A stretch of DNA of 64,000 nt from Ktedonospora formicarum (lineage in GTDB: Bacteria; Chloroflexota; Ktedonobacteria; Ktedonobacterales; Ktedonobacteraceae). The notes below the pieces were generated by a model. The model was not told where the DNA came from, made no database searches, and saw only the letters and a program-made list of their open reading frames with translations. Of the stretch, positions 16,952 through 25,489 are shown piece after piece. The stretch covers positions 332,071 through 396,070 of the forward strand of contig NZ_BNJF01000006.1 of NCBI RefSeq assembly GCF_016587355.1. Reading direction: 5' to 3'. The position numbers were made by a program, and so were the translations under genes. Within the stretch, counting starts at the first letter, position 1, and every line of letters starts with the position of its first letter.

Positions 16952-17164
16952 ATGAGTGATTCATGGCGGGACATGATCAACAAGGAGCGTGACCGCGCAC
17001 AAGAGCTGTTTCCTCTCACGGTAGAGGAGCAGGCCGATGAGCTGATGAAGCTGCCCATCGATGACGCCGATAAGAGGTCTCAGGTGCTGTTCGAGGAACA
17101 GCCGGAGCAGGCCAATGCTCTGGCGGCGGCGATGCGTAAGCGGGGCTTCGTGTTCCGGATCTGA
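16952..17164 (+). CDS. Small hydrophilic protein, 70 aa
   Basis: ATG 16952 is preceded by GAAGGGGAAAG at a good distance, which favours it over the longer frame from 16871. The product is helical, charged and rich in Glu (KERDRAQELFPLTVEEQADE), with no Cys and no membrane segment. I do not recognise a family. Two hairpins follow directly (17187-17203 and 17252-17301). Coding character and RBS support it. Confidence 0.55.
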   Translation: MSDSWRDMINKERDRAQELFPLTVEEQADELMKLPIDDADKRSQVLFEEQPEQANALAAAMRKRGFVFRI

Positions 17165-17186
17165 CCTCCTGAAACAGTGGAGGGCG

Positions 17187-17203
17187 CTCGGCATCGCGCC
17201 GAG
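17187..17203. terminator. Short GC hairpin after the small gene
   Basis: CTCGGC-ATCGC-GCCGAG, 6-bp perfect stem, 22 bp after the stop codon. No T-run. It may work together with the longer hairpin at 17252. Confidence 0.35.
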
Positions 17204-17251
17204 TCTCTCCGTCTCCGGCTGAACAAGGCACTGTGCAACAGGAGTGTGGGT

Positions 17252-17301
17252 GGACTCTCGACATTGTATACGCCAGTCAGGCGCATGCACGTCGAGAGTC
17301 C
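17252..17301. repeat. Long interrupted hairpin
   Basis: Outer arms GGACTCTCGAC and GTCGAGAGTCC pair perfectly (11 bp). Inner arms GTATACGCC and GGCGCATGC pair with one mismatch and one wobble around a loop of a few bases. The whole 50-nt unit would fold into a nearly continuous stem of about 20 bp. It could be a terminator without U-tract, a processed RNA or an element end. Confidence 0.6.
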
Positions 17302-17915
17302 GCTCGCGTTTTGTTGATCTGTTCCTCTTCCGTTTTCCCTTCTCATTCTCGGAACCTCTTCGTTGTTGAGGCCATCTGAGCGTTTGCCCTGTGCGTTTGT
17401 TCGAGATTTTATCCCTTGTCAATCCTCCGCAGATTTGAGAGGGAGGACTCTGGGAAGGCCACATCAGCCATTCCTGGTCGTGGCTTGTTGCCTGGGCTCT
17501 GACTCGCGCAAAAAAACTTGGCGCACCCGTGTGTGGGGAGGAGGTGATCCAGCGCATAAAAACTTGCCGCAGAGCAAACCCGTCATCGCCGACCGAAAAA
17601 GAAGAAAAGGCCAAATGGCTCTGATACCCATAACATGAGATTCACCCGTTTTTGTCCAGTTTGGAAATGTAGAAATTTCACTGGAGTTAAGAATGCATCG
17701 TTTATGCGATATATAACCAGTCCAGCAGTATTTCTGATTATGTATCCTCTTTGGGCCGAGGAAGAAGATTTCTAAGGAAAATGACATGGCTGAATATAAT
17801 AGTGTGAAAACGCTGTAGTTGCTTCGATAACAAGTAAATGACCATTCTCGTTTTAGCAGAGTCATTTCTTTTAACCCGCAACTTACGACTATCACCTCCA
17901 ACTCGGTAAAAGACT
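17302..17915. other. Intergenic, nothing recognised
   Basis: Frames here are short and lack signals. A GCGCAAAAAAACTTGGCGCA stretch near 17507 is a small inverted repeat with an A-run. The 3' end of the transporter gene (minus strand) borders on the right. Confidence 0.35.
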
Positions 17916-19145
17916 TTATGCGGTGGGAGATCTCTGTATGGGCAAAAGCACACCTAATACGAGGATGACTCCTGATGCAAGAGCCAACGGAAGAAATGCA
18001 ATCGCCGGAATATGAACCATATCCCAGAGCCAGCCTCCGATGAATGAGCCCAGAAACGAGAAGAGATAGCCTACCGTCAGCATGGTACCTGTCCAGAGTG
18101 CAACTTCCTCCTGTTTCGCCAGAAGCGCGGGTAAAGCAATGGATAGTGTGTAGAGGATGATTGTTGTGCCTCCAATGATCGCAGCCCAGAGAGGCTCGAG
18201 AACGATTGGTGTCCATATCCAACATACCAGTGCGATCAGGCAAAGCAATGCGCAGATAATGAAAGGGAGTTTCCGTCCTACCAGCTTGTGTGCAAGCAGG
18301 GTCGCAAGCAAACTGGCAGGGAGCTGTGCTGCATTTAAGATACCAAGTGCAAGCCATGTAAGGCCTGGAGCATGGACCGCCTGATTGTAGGAAGCGATCC
18401 ATGCGTTTGTCCCAAAGTAGATGAGCTGTGCTCCCCCAACTAACAAGCCAAGCACCCAGGGATTGATAGAACCAAATCGATGAGATGGCTTATGAGGAGT
18501 GGGTTCTGCCTGTTTGAAGGTCACTCTCCTCTGGTTGACTATATTTGCCGGAACCAGCCACAGCCAGAGGGCGAGGGCGATCACGACAGGGATGCTCCAA
18601 AACACAAAGGTGCTGGCCCATGAGTCACGGACAAACCAGTTGAGCATCACCGGGATTGTGAGCATTGCCCCCAATGTCTCTCCGATGACCAGCCCGTCGC
18701 TATAGAGCGCGGTAGCCAAGCCAATCTGGGTCGAGAACCATTGGCGGATCAGCGCGGGGATCGCAGTCTGTGAACAGGCACTCCCCAAACTAAGAAGCGC
18801 TGTAAAGAAATAGAGCGGAAGGATGGCAGGCCAAAGAGCACGCAAACAAGCACCAAGTGCGACCAGCAGGAGACCAAATGCGACCATGATACGCCCTCCC
18901 CATCTTCCGATAAGCAATCCTATTGGCAATGAGGAGACGCCCATGACAAGCGTCGGCAGCGAAGTCAGCAGGCCTGTCTGAGTGTAGGTAAGATGAAGAT
19001 CGTGGCTGAGTAATGGTACGATGGGTGGGACAGCCAGAAGTGCCGTCCGCAGATTGATACCAACGAGTACTATCATGCCAAGCGTCCGTATGTAAAGCCA
19101 AGGAGGGCTCTTTATCGTATCTTTCTCTCGCTTCTTGTCCATCAT
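17916..19145 (-). CDS. MFS transporter, CynX/NimT type
   Basis: 409 residues, ATG 19145 with GCGGAGAAA upstream. Twelve hydrophobic segments; the N-terminal NLRTALLAVPPIVPLL and the loop IGLLIGRWGGRIMVAFGLLL are typical of the CynX/NimT group (cyanate and 2-nitroimidazole transporter relatives) of the major facilitator superfamily. It should move a small anion or drug across the cytoplasmic membrane; the substrate is open. Single gene, no partner nearby. Confidence 0.85.
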   Translation of the reverse strand: MMDKKREKDTIKSPPWLYIRTLGMIVLVGINLRTALLAVPPIVPLLSHDLHLTYTQTGLLTSLPTLVMGVSSLPIGLLIGRWGGRIMVAFGLLLVALGACLRALWPAILPLYFFTALLSLGSACSQTAIPALIRQWFSTQIGLATALYSDGLVIGETLGAMLTIPVMLNWFVRDSWASTFVFWSIPVVIALALWLWLVPANIVNQRRVTFKQAEPTPHKPSHRFGSINPWVLGLLVGGAQLIYFGTNAWIASYNQAVHAPGLTWLALGILNAAQLPASLLATLLAHKLVGRKLPFIICALLCLIALVCWIWTPIVLEPLWAAIIGGTTIILYTLSIALPALLAKQEEVALWTGTMLTVGYLFSFLGSFIGGWLWDMVHIPAIAFLPLALASGVILVLGVLLPIQRSPTA

Positions 19146-19217
19146 TTTCTCCGCATCTAGAGGAAGCGATTCCTCTTCTCTGAGATCGTGACTCCTTTCA
19201 GGAAAGGAGTGATTGCC

Positions 19218-19319
19218 ATGCGCACCACATATTTCACGTTTAACCTGGGAGGATCGGGCTCAAAACACAAAAACAAACGCACTATTCATCTCCAGCGTGC
19301 TCTCGAAAGAGCACAATAA
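19218..19319 (+). CDS. Possible small basic protein, 33 aa
   Basis: ATG 19218 has an excellent ribosome binding site (GAAAGGAG, 8 bp away) and the frame runs 33 codons to TAA. The product has many Lys/Arg/His and a Gly-Gly-Ser segment (FNLGGSGSKHKNKR). It is divergent from the transporter gene. A short CTCGAAAGAG hairpin overlaps its end. No family is recognised, and the length makes chance likely. Confidence 0.35.
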   Translation: MRTTYFTFNLGGSGSKHKNKRTIHLQRALERAQ

Positions 19320-19655
19320 CATCAGGAAGCATTATGTGATTACGATGAAGTTCCAGCACCTGTGAGCTGGTAGGGACAGTCTGCCGATTTACTGAGATTG
19401 GATAGCGTGCGGGCTCAATGAACCAGCACGGCATCGCCCAGATAGAGCCATGGTGAAAGCCAAGGAAAGAAGAAAGCGAGATCGTACCTCGCACTATTCA
19501 CTGGGAGAGGTGTGGCGCACGCATCCCACCATCACGCTCTGCACAGGCGTCACCTATAAGCTCTCGAGGCAGATGTTCGGCAATCTAGATGGCCAGCCAT
19601 GCATAGTCAAATGCTCCTTGTTGTTGCTTCAGCAAGGGCAGGTAATGTTGCGGAT
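19320..19655. other. Intergenic, nothing recognised
   Basis: No supportable gene on either strand; two weak frames overlap each other without binding sites. Confidence 0.35.
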
Positions 19656-19949
19656 CTATACAATCTCGCTCTCATTCATACCATAGGAAGCATAGAGGCT
19701 CAAAGCTAGAACTAAAAAGAGAAACCTGCTTGTTTGGATAGAACACTCAAAATGATATACTTGTGGCGTAAATTTGGTTTCTCTTAAGGTGAGAAAGAAT
19801 AGAACGACCAACATGTTAATCATCACGGGGCTATCAACCACTATTGAGCTGAGAGAATGTTTTACCCTGGGGACTTCCACATTTTCTGTAGGGATGATTG
19901 TCGCATGTACTTGCTCCTGACAATGAGGGCAGTATAATGCTGGTTTCAT
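19656..19949 (-). CDS. Possible zinc-ribbon membrane protein
   Basis: 97 residues from ATG 19949, preceded by GAGGAA at 6 bp. It begins with a CPHC motif (LYCPHCQEQVHATI), which suggests half of a zinc ribbon, and has two hydrophobic stretches (MINMLVVLFFL and FLFLVLALSLY). It is transcribed away from the PLP-enzyme gene. No second CxxC pair is present and no homologue comes to mind, so this is tentative. Confidence 0.35.
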   Translation of the reverse strand: MKPALYCPHCQEQVHATIIPTENVEVPRVKHSLSSIVVDSPVMINMLVVLFFLTLRETKFTPQVYHFECSIQTSRFLFLVLALSLYASYGMNESEIV

Positions 19950-20029
19950 GGGCATTTCCTCTTCCATAGAAGAACCACTACAAGGAGAAACGTCGAGAAT
20001 GTGATAGTGCCAAAGAACAGGAGAAAAAT

Positions 20030-21067
20030 ATGAACCAATCTCTTGCAAAAGCCCTGGAGAGCTATCCCCGAATTCCTCTAACGCGTTTGCCCACACCACT
20101 CCAAGCATTACCATCGCTGAGTGCAAAGCTTGGTCCACGCCTCTACATCAAACGGGACGATTTGACCGATCTCACATTTGGGGGAGACAAGCCACGTAAA
20201 TTAGAATACGAAGTGGCACGTGCACTTGCGCAAAGCACTGACACTCTTGTGACCTGCGGCAGCTCACAAAGCAACCATGCGCGATTAACGACGGCGGCCG
20301 CTCGCAAGGTTGGCATGGATTGCGTCGTGATTCTGAGCCGTGATCAGTATCAGCAGTTGCAGGGCAATCTCCTGACGGTCTACTTGATGGGTGCCCATGT
20401 CCATCTCGTTGAGACATTCAATCATTGGGATCTGGAGCCACATGTTCAGAACGTCTGCCAGTCACTACGTGCTCAGGGGAGAAAACCCTATGTCATCCCT
20501 GTCAGTGGAACAACTCCACATAGCTGCCTTGGGTATATCCGTTGTGGGCTTGAGGTTGTTCGTCAGATGGAAGAACAAGAGCTCCGGGTAGATGCAATCT
20601 ATACCCCCTTTGGAACTGGTGGCATCTTTACAGCCTTACTTCTCTCTCTACGAGAACAAGGTATTACCTGTCCTCTCATTGGCATCAGCGTCAATCAACA
20701 GCGGGCATCCTGTTACGAAAAGCTGGAAACATGGTGGAAAGCGCTCTGTTCTTTGCTTCATTGTGATCCAGGATGCTCACGTGGTGAATTCGAGATTCAC
20801 GATGAGTTTATCGGTCGTGAATATGGCGATCCTACAGAAGAGTGCTTAGATGCTCTTCTGCTGATGGGGCAAACCGAGGGCATTCTCCTTGATCCCGTCT
20901 ACTCAGGTAAAATGATGGCAGGTTTTCTGGCTCATCAAGCCGCAGGACGGTGGTCGGCTGAGCAGCAGATTCTTTTGTTACATTCGGGCGGAGCCCCAGT
21001 TCTCTTTGCTTATGCCGACGAACTAGGTAGACATCTCAAGAAACGTGGTGTCGATATTCACTCTTAG
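20030..21067 (+). CDS. D-cysteine desulfhydrase / ACC deaminase-like PLP enzyme
   Basis: 345 residues, ATG with ACAGGAG upstream. A fold-type II PLP enzyme: the lysine that forms the Schiff base lies in GGDKPRKLEY (Lys54), SSQSNHARLTTAAA binds substrate and cofactor, and FGTGGIFTALL holds the phosphate. This pattern fits D-cysteine desulfhydrase (D-cysteine to pyruvate, sulfide and ammonia) or 1-aminocyclopropane-1-carboxylate deaminase; the two are hard to separate by eye. Stand-alone, cytoplasmic. Confidence 0.85.
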   Translation: MNQSLAKALESYPRIPLTRLPTPLQALPSLSAKLGPRLYIKRDDLTDLTFGGDKPRKLEYEVARALAQSTDTLVTCGSSQSNHARLTTAAARKVGMDCVVILSRDQYQQLQGNLLTVYLMGAHVHLVETFNHWDLEPHVQNVCQSLRAQGRKPYVIPVSGTTPHSCLGYIRCGLEVVRQMEEQELRVDAIYTPFGTGGIFTALLLSLREQGITCPLIGISVNQQRASCYEKLETWWKALCSLLHCDPGCSRGEFEIHDEFIGREYGDPTEECLDALLLMGQTEGILLDPVYSGKMMAGFLAHQAAGRWSAEQQILLLHSGGAPVLFAYADELGRHLKKRGVDIHS

Positions 21068-21590
21068 GAAAAATGAAGGCCTGGATCTCTTGGAATGCGA
21101 CCTGTGTCTCCTGCGAAACACCTGTCTCATTAAGAAAAGTACAAGCACTCTCACCGTACCTGAAGAGCGCGCCTCGTCCGCCGCATATCTCGCAAATGCA
21201 CCAGCCCAAATGTGTGCTCTGCCCACGCTTCGGCATTCAATACGATCTTAGTGTATGTTTCCCTATGCTCGCATATTGTAAAATGCGAGTAAAAGATAGT
21301 CCTTCAGATGTGTGGTATCTGAGAATGTGGCAAGCGCAGTTGAGTTATGTCAAAACCGACTGTGTGATGAGATTGCTACTTAGCGTTCATGTACATAAAG
21401 CTTTCTTTCACGAGTTCCTCCTGCCCGTAGTTCCTTGAGGAGTTGCTGTCAGGAGGAACTCGTGAAAACCCCCATTTGTCTAGTCGTTTCCCTTCATGTT
21501 CTTCAGGCTGTATACGGTTTCTTCTCCCATTCACCCTGATAAACCTTGCCATCTCTGCCCAAACGGCGTCCAGAGCAGTGGATGAGCCGT
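21068..21590. other. Intergenic with an 18-bp inverted repeat
   Basis: A Cys-containing frame at 21073-21438 (CVSC, CVLC) starts right after the PLP gene but has no other support. The clear structure is the inverted repeat 21406-21467. Confidence 0.35.
21406..21467. repeat. Perfect 18-bp inverted repeat
   Basis: TTTCACGAGTTCCTCCTG (21406-21423) and its exact reverse complement (21450-21467) are separated by 26 bp. It could be a hairpin in RNA, a terminator, or the joined ends of a lost element; it lies beside a transposase relic. Confidence 0.7.
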
Positions 21591-21911
21591 TCAACTGAAG
21601 CTCCTGGCGCGACGCTTTTGTTGCCAGAATGCACAGTGTCCTCGCCTCATGTCGACTTCCAGAAGTGGTTGCGGTCTCTGCTCAGCGGACCTTACGGTTC
21701 CTTGCCAGTCTTCAAGCACCTGTAGCTCAGTGGGGACTGCATGCACAAACACCCTGCGACGGGTGAGACGACCATGACTCTCGTTAAAGGCATCCAGCAC
21801 CGGCTTCGCGGAAGATCCAAGAAAGTGAGGCAAGTTCACTTCCTCTGAAGAGGAAGCGCTCTCACAAGTCAACGTTTGCCTTATACCTGCCTCATCTTTG
21901 CTATACCCCAC
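21591..21911 (-). pseudogene. Transposase fragment, ISAs1-like
   Basis: The minus frame contains a segment typical of ISAs1/IS4-type DDE transposases: a helix ending in NESHGRLTRRRVFV, then VPTELQVLEDWQGTVRS. Both sides of this block are unrecognisable and no full domain is present. It is a remnant that separates the PLP gene from the lanthipeptide operon. Confidence 0.5.
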
Positions 21912-21996
21912 CTGCCCGGTTTCTTGTATGCTTTACCCATGCTTGTTAAGAAATAAAGTCGCTATGAAAAGAAGTTTCTGGAAAGGTGTCAATACT

Positions 21997-22560
21997 ATGT
22001 CTGAAGAACGCCGCACCTTTTTTCGCCAGGCCGCACTTGAAAACTATAGTGTGCGACGCGAAAAGGATGTGCTTCTTCGCTTGATGGCTCCTCCCAGTTT
22101 TGCGCTTTTCTGGCTCCTGTTAGGCTTGATCCTGGTGGGTCTGTCGCTGGCATGGGGTATTGCTGTTCCAATATATACAAACTGTTCTGGGGTTGTAGAA
22201 CATCAGGTTGTATGGCCCGAAAAGAGTAACGTGCTTCTTTTTCTACCTCGCTCTATGTCCTCACCTGTGCAGGTTGGAGCCAGTGTTCAATTCCGTATGG
22301 TAGCAGAAGAGCAAATCTCGATAGCGGGAACGGTCATTAAGGTGGGGTCCCAGGCAGAAAGCCCCGTGGATGTAAGGCAAAGGTATCAATTGACCGGAAC
22401 GCAAAGCTCACTGATCGTTGGCCCGGTTGTGGTTGTACAGGTACGACCAGTACAAGAGTTACCATCGCGCCTCTATGGTGGAAGTATGGTTCAGGCCCAG
22501 ATTTATGTAGGTTCGCGGCGGCTTCTTTCCCTCTTTCCCGGATTTGGTTGGCTCCAATGA
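21997..22560 (+). CDS. HlyD-like accessory protein of the lanthipeptide exporter
   Basis: 187 residues from ATG 21997; GGAAAGGTG stands upstream, and an in-frame ATG at 21964 is an alternative. A short cytoplasmic N-terminus, one membrane segment (FALFWLLLGLILVGLSLAWG) and a beta-rich outer part (VGASVQFRM, GTVIKVGS, QVRP) resemble the ends of HlyD-type adaptors, without the long coiled coil. It precedes the exporter gene by 41 bp, which suggests it helps the ABC transporter in secretion of the lanthipeptides. Confidence 0.65.
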   Translation: MSEERRTFFRQAALENYSVRREKDVLLRLMAPPSFALFWLLLGLILVGLSLAWGIAVPIYTNCSGVVEHQVVWPEKSNVLLFLPRSMSSPVQVGASVQFRMVAEEQISIAGTVIKVGSQAESPVDVRQRYQLTGTQSSLIVGPVVVVQVRPVQELPSRLYGGSMVQAQIYVGSRRLLSLFPGFGWLQ

Positions 22561-22601
22561 GGGTGGGTGGAACTCAAAAAGCAAGTAAAGGAGAGCGAGA
22601 T

Positions 22602-24755
22602 ATGTGGCCATTGCGAAGAAGACGCGTTCCGCAGGTGCTACAAATGAACAGCGTAGAGTGTGGTGTGGCCTGTCTGGCAATGATTCTCGGTTATTATGGG
22701 CAGCTTGTCAGTGTGAGTCAAATCCGCGAACGCTGCGCTATAGGACGTGATGGTCTGTCGGCGTTAAGTATCGTGAAGGCTGCGCGTAACTACGGCTTAC
22801 GTGTGCGCGCAGTCTCTTTGGAACTAAAGGACATGCCCTTTGCTCAACTGCCAGCTATTGTGCATTGGGAATTCAATCACTTTCTGGTGCTTGAGCATTG
22901 GACAAAAACGCAAATCACCGTTATTGACCCTGCGTTTGGACGGCGTCACCTCTCACAGACAGAGTTCACACGCGGGTTTACAGGGGTAGTTTTGCTCTTT
23001 GAGCCTGGAACACAATTTAGAACGCATCATGCTTCTGCTCAGATTGATATACGTTCCTATATCAAACGCTACCTTGTATGTGCCCCTGGAACACTGGTAC
23101 AAATTCTTGCTACTTCCTTGCTGCTTCAACTCTTTGGCTTGAGTGTTCCTGTATTGACAAAAATTGCTGTAGATCAACTTATTCCCTTTCATATGGTGAA
23201 TGTCATCGGATTAGTAGCTTTAGGTATGCTGCTACTGGTATTGGCACAATGGTTCACAGTATTCTTGCGTTCATTATTACTGGTATATCTTCAAACACGC
23301 GTTGATGCTCAAATGATGTTATCTTTTGTTGAACACCTATTATCATTACCATTGCGTTTCTTTCATCTGAGATCCAGTGGCGATATACTCGTACGCCTTG
23401 GGAGTCATAGTATCATTCGCGAAACACTGAGTACGCAGTTTGTGTCTTCATTGCTTGATGGATTACTTATTCTTGTTTACCTGGCCCTGCTCTTCTGGCA
23501 GGCACCTCTCTTTGGCGGGTTGGTGCTGATACTTGGACTTGTACAAATAAGTTTGCTGTGGAGTACTCATCGTGTCCAGCAACGGATGGCGGGAAGAGAA
23601 TTGTTGGCGCAAGGCAAAGCTCAGGGATATATAACTGAGGTGTTGTATGGAATTGCAACTGTGAAGTCAGCAGGCGCGGAGACATCCGCCCTGGAGCGCT
23701 GGTCCAACTTGTTTTTTGAACATCTCAATCTGAGCGCTCGCCGTCGTATCATGGCTGCTTTCGTGGAGAGCTCGCTCTTTACCATTCGTATGTTAGCTCC
23801 ATTGATGCTGCTTGGGATTGGCATTGCTCAGGTGCTGGCTGGTTCCATGGAGATTGGCACTATGCTGGCGCTTAACGCCCTGGGAGTGGCTGTGCTGACA
23901 CCTCTTTCCTCGCTGGTTAGTACCGGGCAACAACTTCAGACGGTGTTTGCTCATCTTGAGCGCATCACTGATGTCATGGAGGCTGATTCGGAACAGGAGG
24001 TTGCACGAATGGGCAAGCCGCCACGTTTGCGCGGAGAAATCGCGCTTCATAATGTGAGCTTTCGCTATGATCAGCAGTCACCCCTCGTTCTCAAACATAT
24101 CACAGTCGTGATCCAGCCCGGTCAAAAGGTCGCCATTGTAGGTCGCACGGGCTCAGGGAAGAGTACACTGGGAAGATTATTGCTTGGTCTCTATATCCCT
24201 TCGCAAGGACAGATTACCTACGACGGTCTTCCTTTGCAAGATTTGAACTATAGAGAAGTTCGCCGCCAATTCGGCATCGTGATACAGGAGGCAAGTATTT
24301 TTAGCGGTACGATACGCCAGAATATTGCCTTTCATGATCCTACCCTTGACCTTGAAAATATCAGGAGAAGCGCGCTTCTGGCCGCCATCCATGCAGATAT
24401 TACAAATATGCCTATGGGGTATGACACCTTTGTCTCAGAGGGAGGAAGTATGCTCTCAGGCGGGCAACGCCAGCGTCTGGCACTCGCACGTGCTCTGGCT
24501 CATTGCCCCTCCATTCTACTGCTCGACGAGGCGACAAGTCAGCTAGATGTCCTGACAGAAAGAGAAGTGGAACACAACCTTCATACCCTGGCTTGTACGC
24601 AGGTTATTATTGCTCATCGCCTCAGCACGATACAACGTGCCGATCTGATTCTAGTATTGGACCAGGGCACTATCGTGGAGAGGGGAACGCATACCGAATT
24701 GCTGGCTCAGGATGGGTATTATGCTCGCCTGGTAGAGAGTCAGCTGGTGAGGTGA
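22602..24755 (+). CDS. lanT: LanT: C39-peptidase ABC exporter
   Basis: 717 residues from ATG 22602 (AAAGGAGAG upstream). The N-terminal C39 peptidase has Cys20 in MNSVECGVA, His93 in HWEFNHFLV and Asp109 in IDPAFG. A six-helix membrane domain follows, then an ABC ATPase with Walker A GRTGSGKST near 515, signature SGGQRQRL near 619 and Walker B ILLLDEAT near 638. Such bifunctional exporters cut leader peptides after a GG motif and pump the mature product out. Both precursors downstream end their leaders in GG, so they are the likely cargo. Confidence 0.95.
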   Translation: MWPLRRRRVPQVLQMNSVECGVACLAMILGYYGQLVSVSQIRERCAIGRDGLSALSIVKAARNYGLRVRAVSLELKDMPFAQLPAIVHWEFNHFLVLEHWTKTQITVIDPAFGRRHLSQTEFTRGFTGVVLLFEPGTQFRTHHASAQIDIRSYIKRYLVCAPGTLVQILATSLLLQLFGLSVPVLTKIAVDQLIPFHMVNVIGLVALGMLLLVLAQWFTVFLRSLLLVYLQTRVDAQMMLSFVEHLLSLPLRFFHLRSSGDILVRLGSHSIIRETLSTQFVSSLLDGLLILVYLALLFWQAPLFGGLVLILGLVQISLLWSTHRVQQRMAGRELLAQGKAQGYITEVLYGIATVKSAGAETSALERWSNLFFEHLNLSARRRIMAAFVESSLFTIRMLAPLMLLGIGIAQVLAGSMEIGTMLALNALGVAVLTPLSSLVSTGQQLQTVFAHLERITDVMEADSEQEVARMGKPPRLRGEIALHNVSFRYDQQSPLVLKHITVVIQPGQKVAIVGRTGSGKSTLGRLLLGLYIPSQGQITYDGLPLQDLNYREVRRQFGIVIQEASIFSGTIRQNIAFHDPTLDLENIRRSALLAAIHADITNMPMGYDTFVSEGGSMLSGGQRQRLALARALAHCPSILLLDEATSQLDVLTEREVEHNLHTLACTQVIIAHRLSTIQRADLILVLDQGTIVERGTHTELLAQDGYYARLVESQLVR

Positions 24756-24908
24756 ATTGGGGATGGCCAGGGAGGCGCAAGGAGAGACGAAATTGCTTGA
24801 GGTTTCTCACTAATGTAGCGGCACATTGGATTGGCTGAAAAGTCAGAGGCTTTTTACCAACCATTGCCATAGATTGTTACTGTTTTTCATACAGAAAGGA
24901 AAGTTTCA

Positions 24909-25124
24909 ATGAACATCGACATCGTACGTGCCTGGAAAGACGAAGAGTATCGCGCAATGCTGCAACAGCAGTTACCAACCCAACTCACGGCCAATCCCAT
25001 TGGTGAGCTAGAGCTTACGGAAGACGAATTGACTTTTGTGCTGGGCGGTATGGATAACTCGACCAATGCATGCACTCTCATTTGTACTGCCCGCACTGCC
25101 ACTAACATCGGCATGTGTGGTTAG
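24909..25124 (+). CDS. lanA1: Lanthipeptide precursor A1 (mersacidin-type leader)
   Basis: 71 residues with GAAAGGAAAG upstream. The leader (1-47) starts MNIDIVRAWKDEEYR, has the ELELTEDEL box and ends in GG, the mersacidin/plantaricin C-type LanM leader. The 24-residue core (from 25050) has three Cys and six Ser/Thr; TNAC and TLIC give two adjacent four-residue units, and a Thr-rich stretch leads to a last Cys next to the C-terminus. LanM would dehydrate Ser/Thr and close thioether rings with the Cys residues. Confidence 0.92.
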   Translation: MNIDIVRAWKDEEYRAMLQQQLPTQLTANPIGELELTEDELTFVLGGMDNSTNACTLICTARTATNIGMCG

Positions 25125-25181
25125 TTGATGAGTAACACTTGTTCGGAAATGTTTTGATGCGCCAAAAGTAAGGTAAAAAAC

Positions 25182-25391
25182 ATGAACATCGACATCGTAC
25201 GCACCTGGAAGGACGAGGCGTATCGCCAGAATCTTCAGAGAAAGGGAATGGCTTTCCCAGAAAACCCGGTAGGTGATCTGGAACTGACTGATGAAGAACT
25301 TTTATATGTCGTTGGTGGAGCGCGAAACGAGACGGATAGCTGTACAGCAGGCTGCACAGATTTGTGCTCTAATAGTTGTACTGTAGCTTAA
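25182..25391 (+). CDS. lanA2: Lanthipeptide precursor A2 with (S/T)xxC array
   Basis: 69 residues. The 46-residue leader is closely related to that of A1 (MNIDIVRTWKDEAYR, DLELTDEEL, GG). The core (from 25320) reads A-R-N-E and then TDSC-TAGC-TDLC-SNSC before a short TVA tail: four successive four-residue units, each with Ser/Thr first and Cys last. This predicts up to four small (methyl)lanthionine rings in a row without overlap. A1 and A2 share one LanM, so they could be a two-component pair or two independent products. Confidence 0.92.
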   Translation: MNIDIVRTWKDEAYRQNLQRKGMAFPENPVGDLELTDEELLYVVGGARNETDSCTAGCTDLCSNSCTVA

Positions 25392-25406
25392 CCCGCTCCT
25401 TGTGGT

Positions 25407-25443
25407 TCCTGTATCCCCAACCTTTGCTGGTAGGGATACAGGA
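25407..25443 (+). terminator. Hairpin between lanA2 and lanM
   Basis: TCCTGTATCCC pairs with GGGATACAGGA across 15 nt. An upstream GCTCCT (25394) can pair with AGGAGC at the right arm as an alternative. There is no T-run. Such a hairpin after precursor genes usually lowers readthrough into the synthetase, so precursors are made in excess; this is inference. Confidence 0.6.
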
Positions 25444-25489
25444 GCGTATCCAGTGGCTCTGGCCTCACTGCGTTTTTGGAGAGACTCAT

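Noticed and set aside
21720..21760. tRNA-like string GTAGCTCAGTGG
   Set aside because: No cloverleaf, no acceptor stem and no T-arm around it; it belongs to a transposase relic.
25376..25489. N-terminal extension of LanM from the earlier start
   Set aside because: It would overlap the end of lanA2 and run through the hairpin; ATG 25490 has a proper binding site and matches the usual start of the dehydratase domain.
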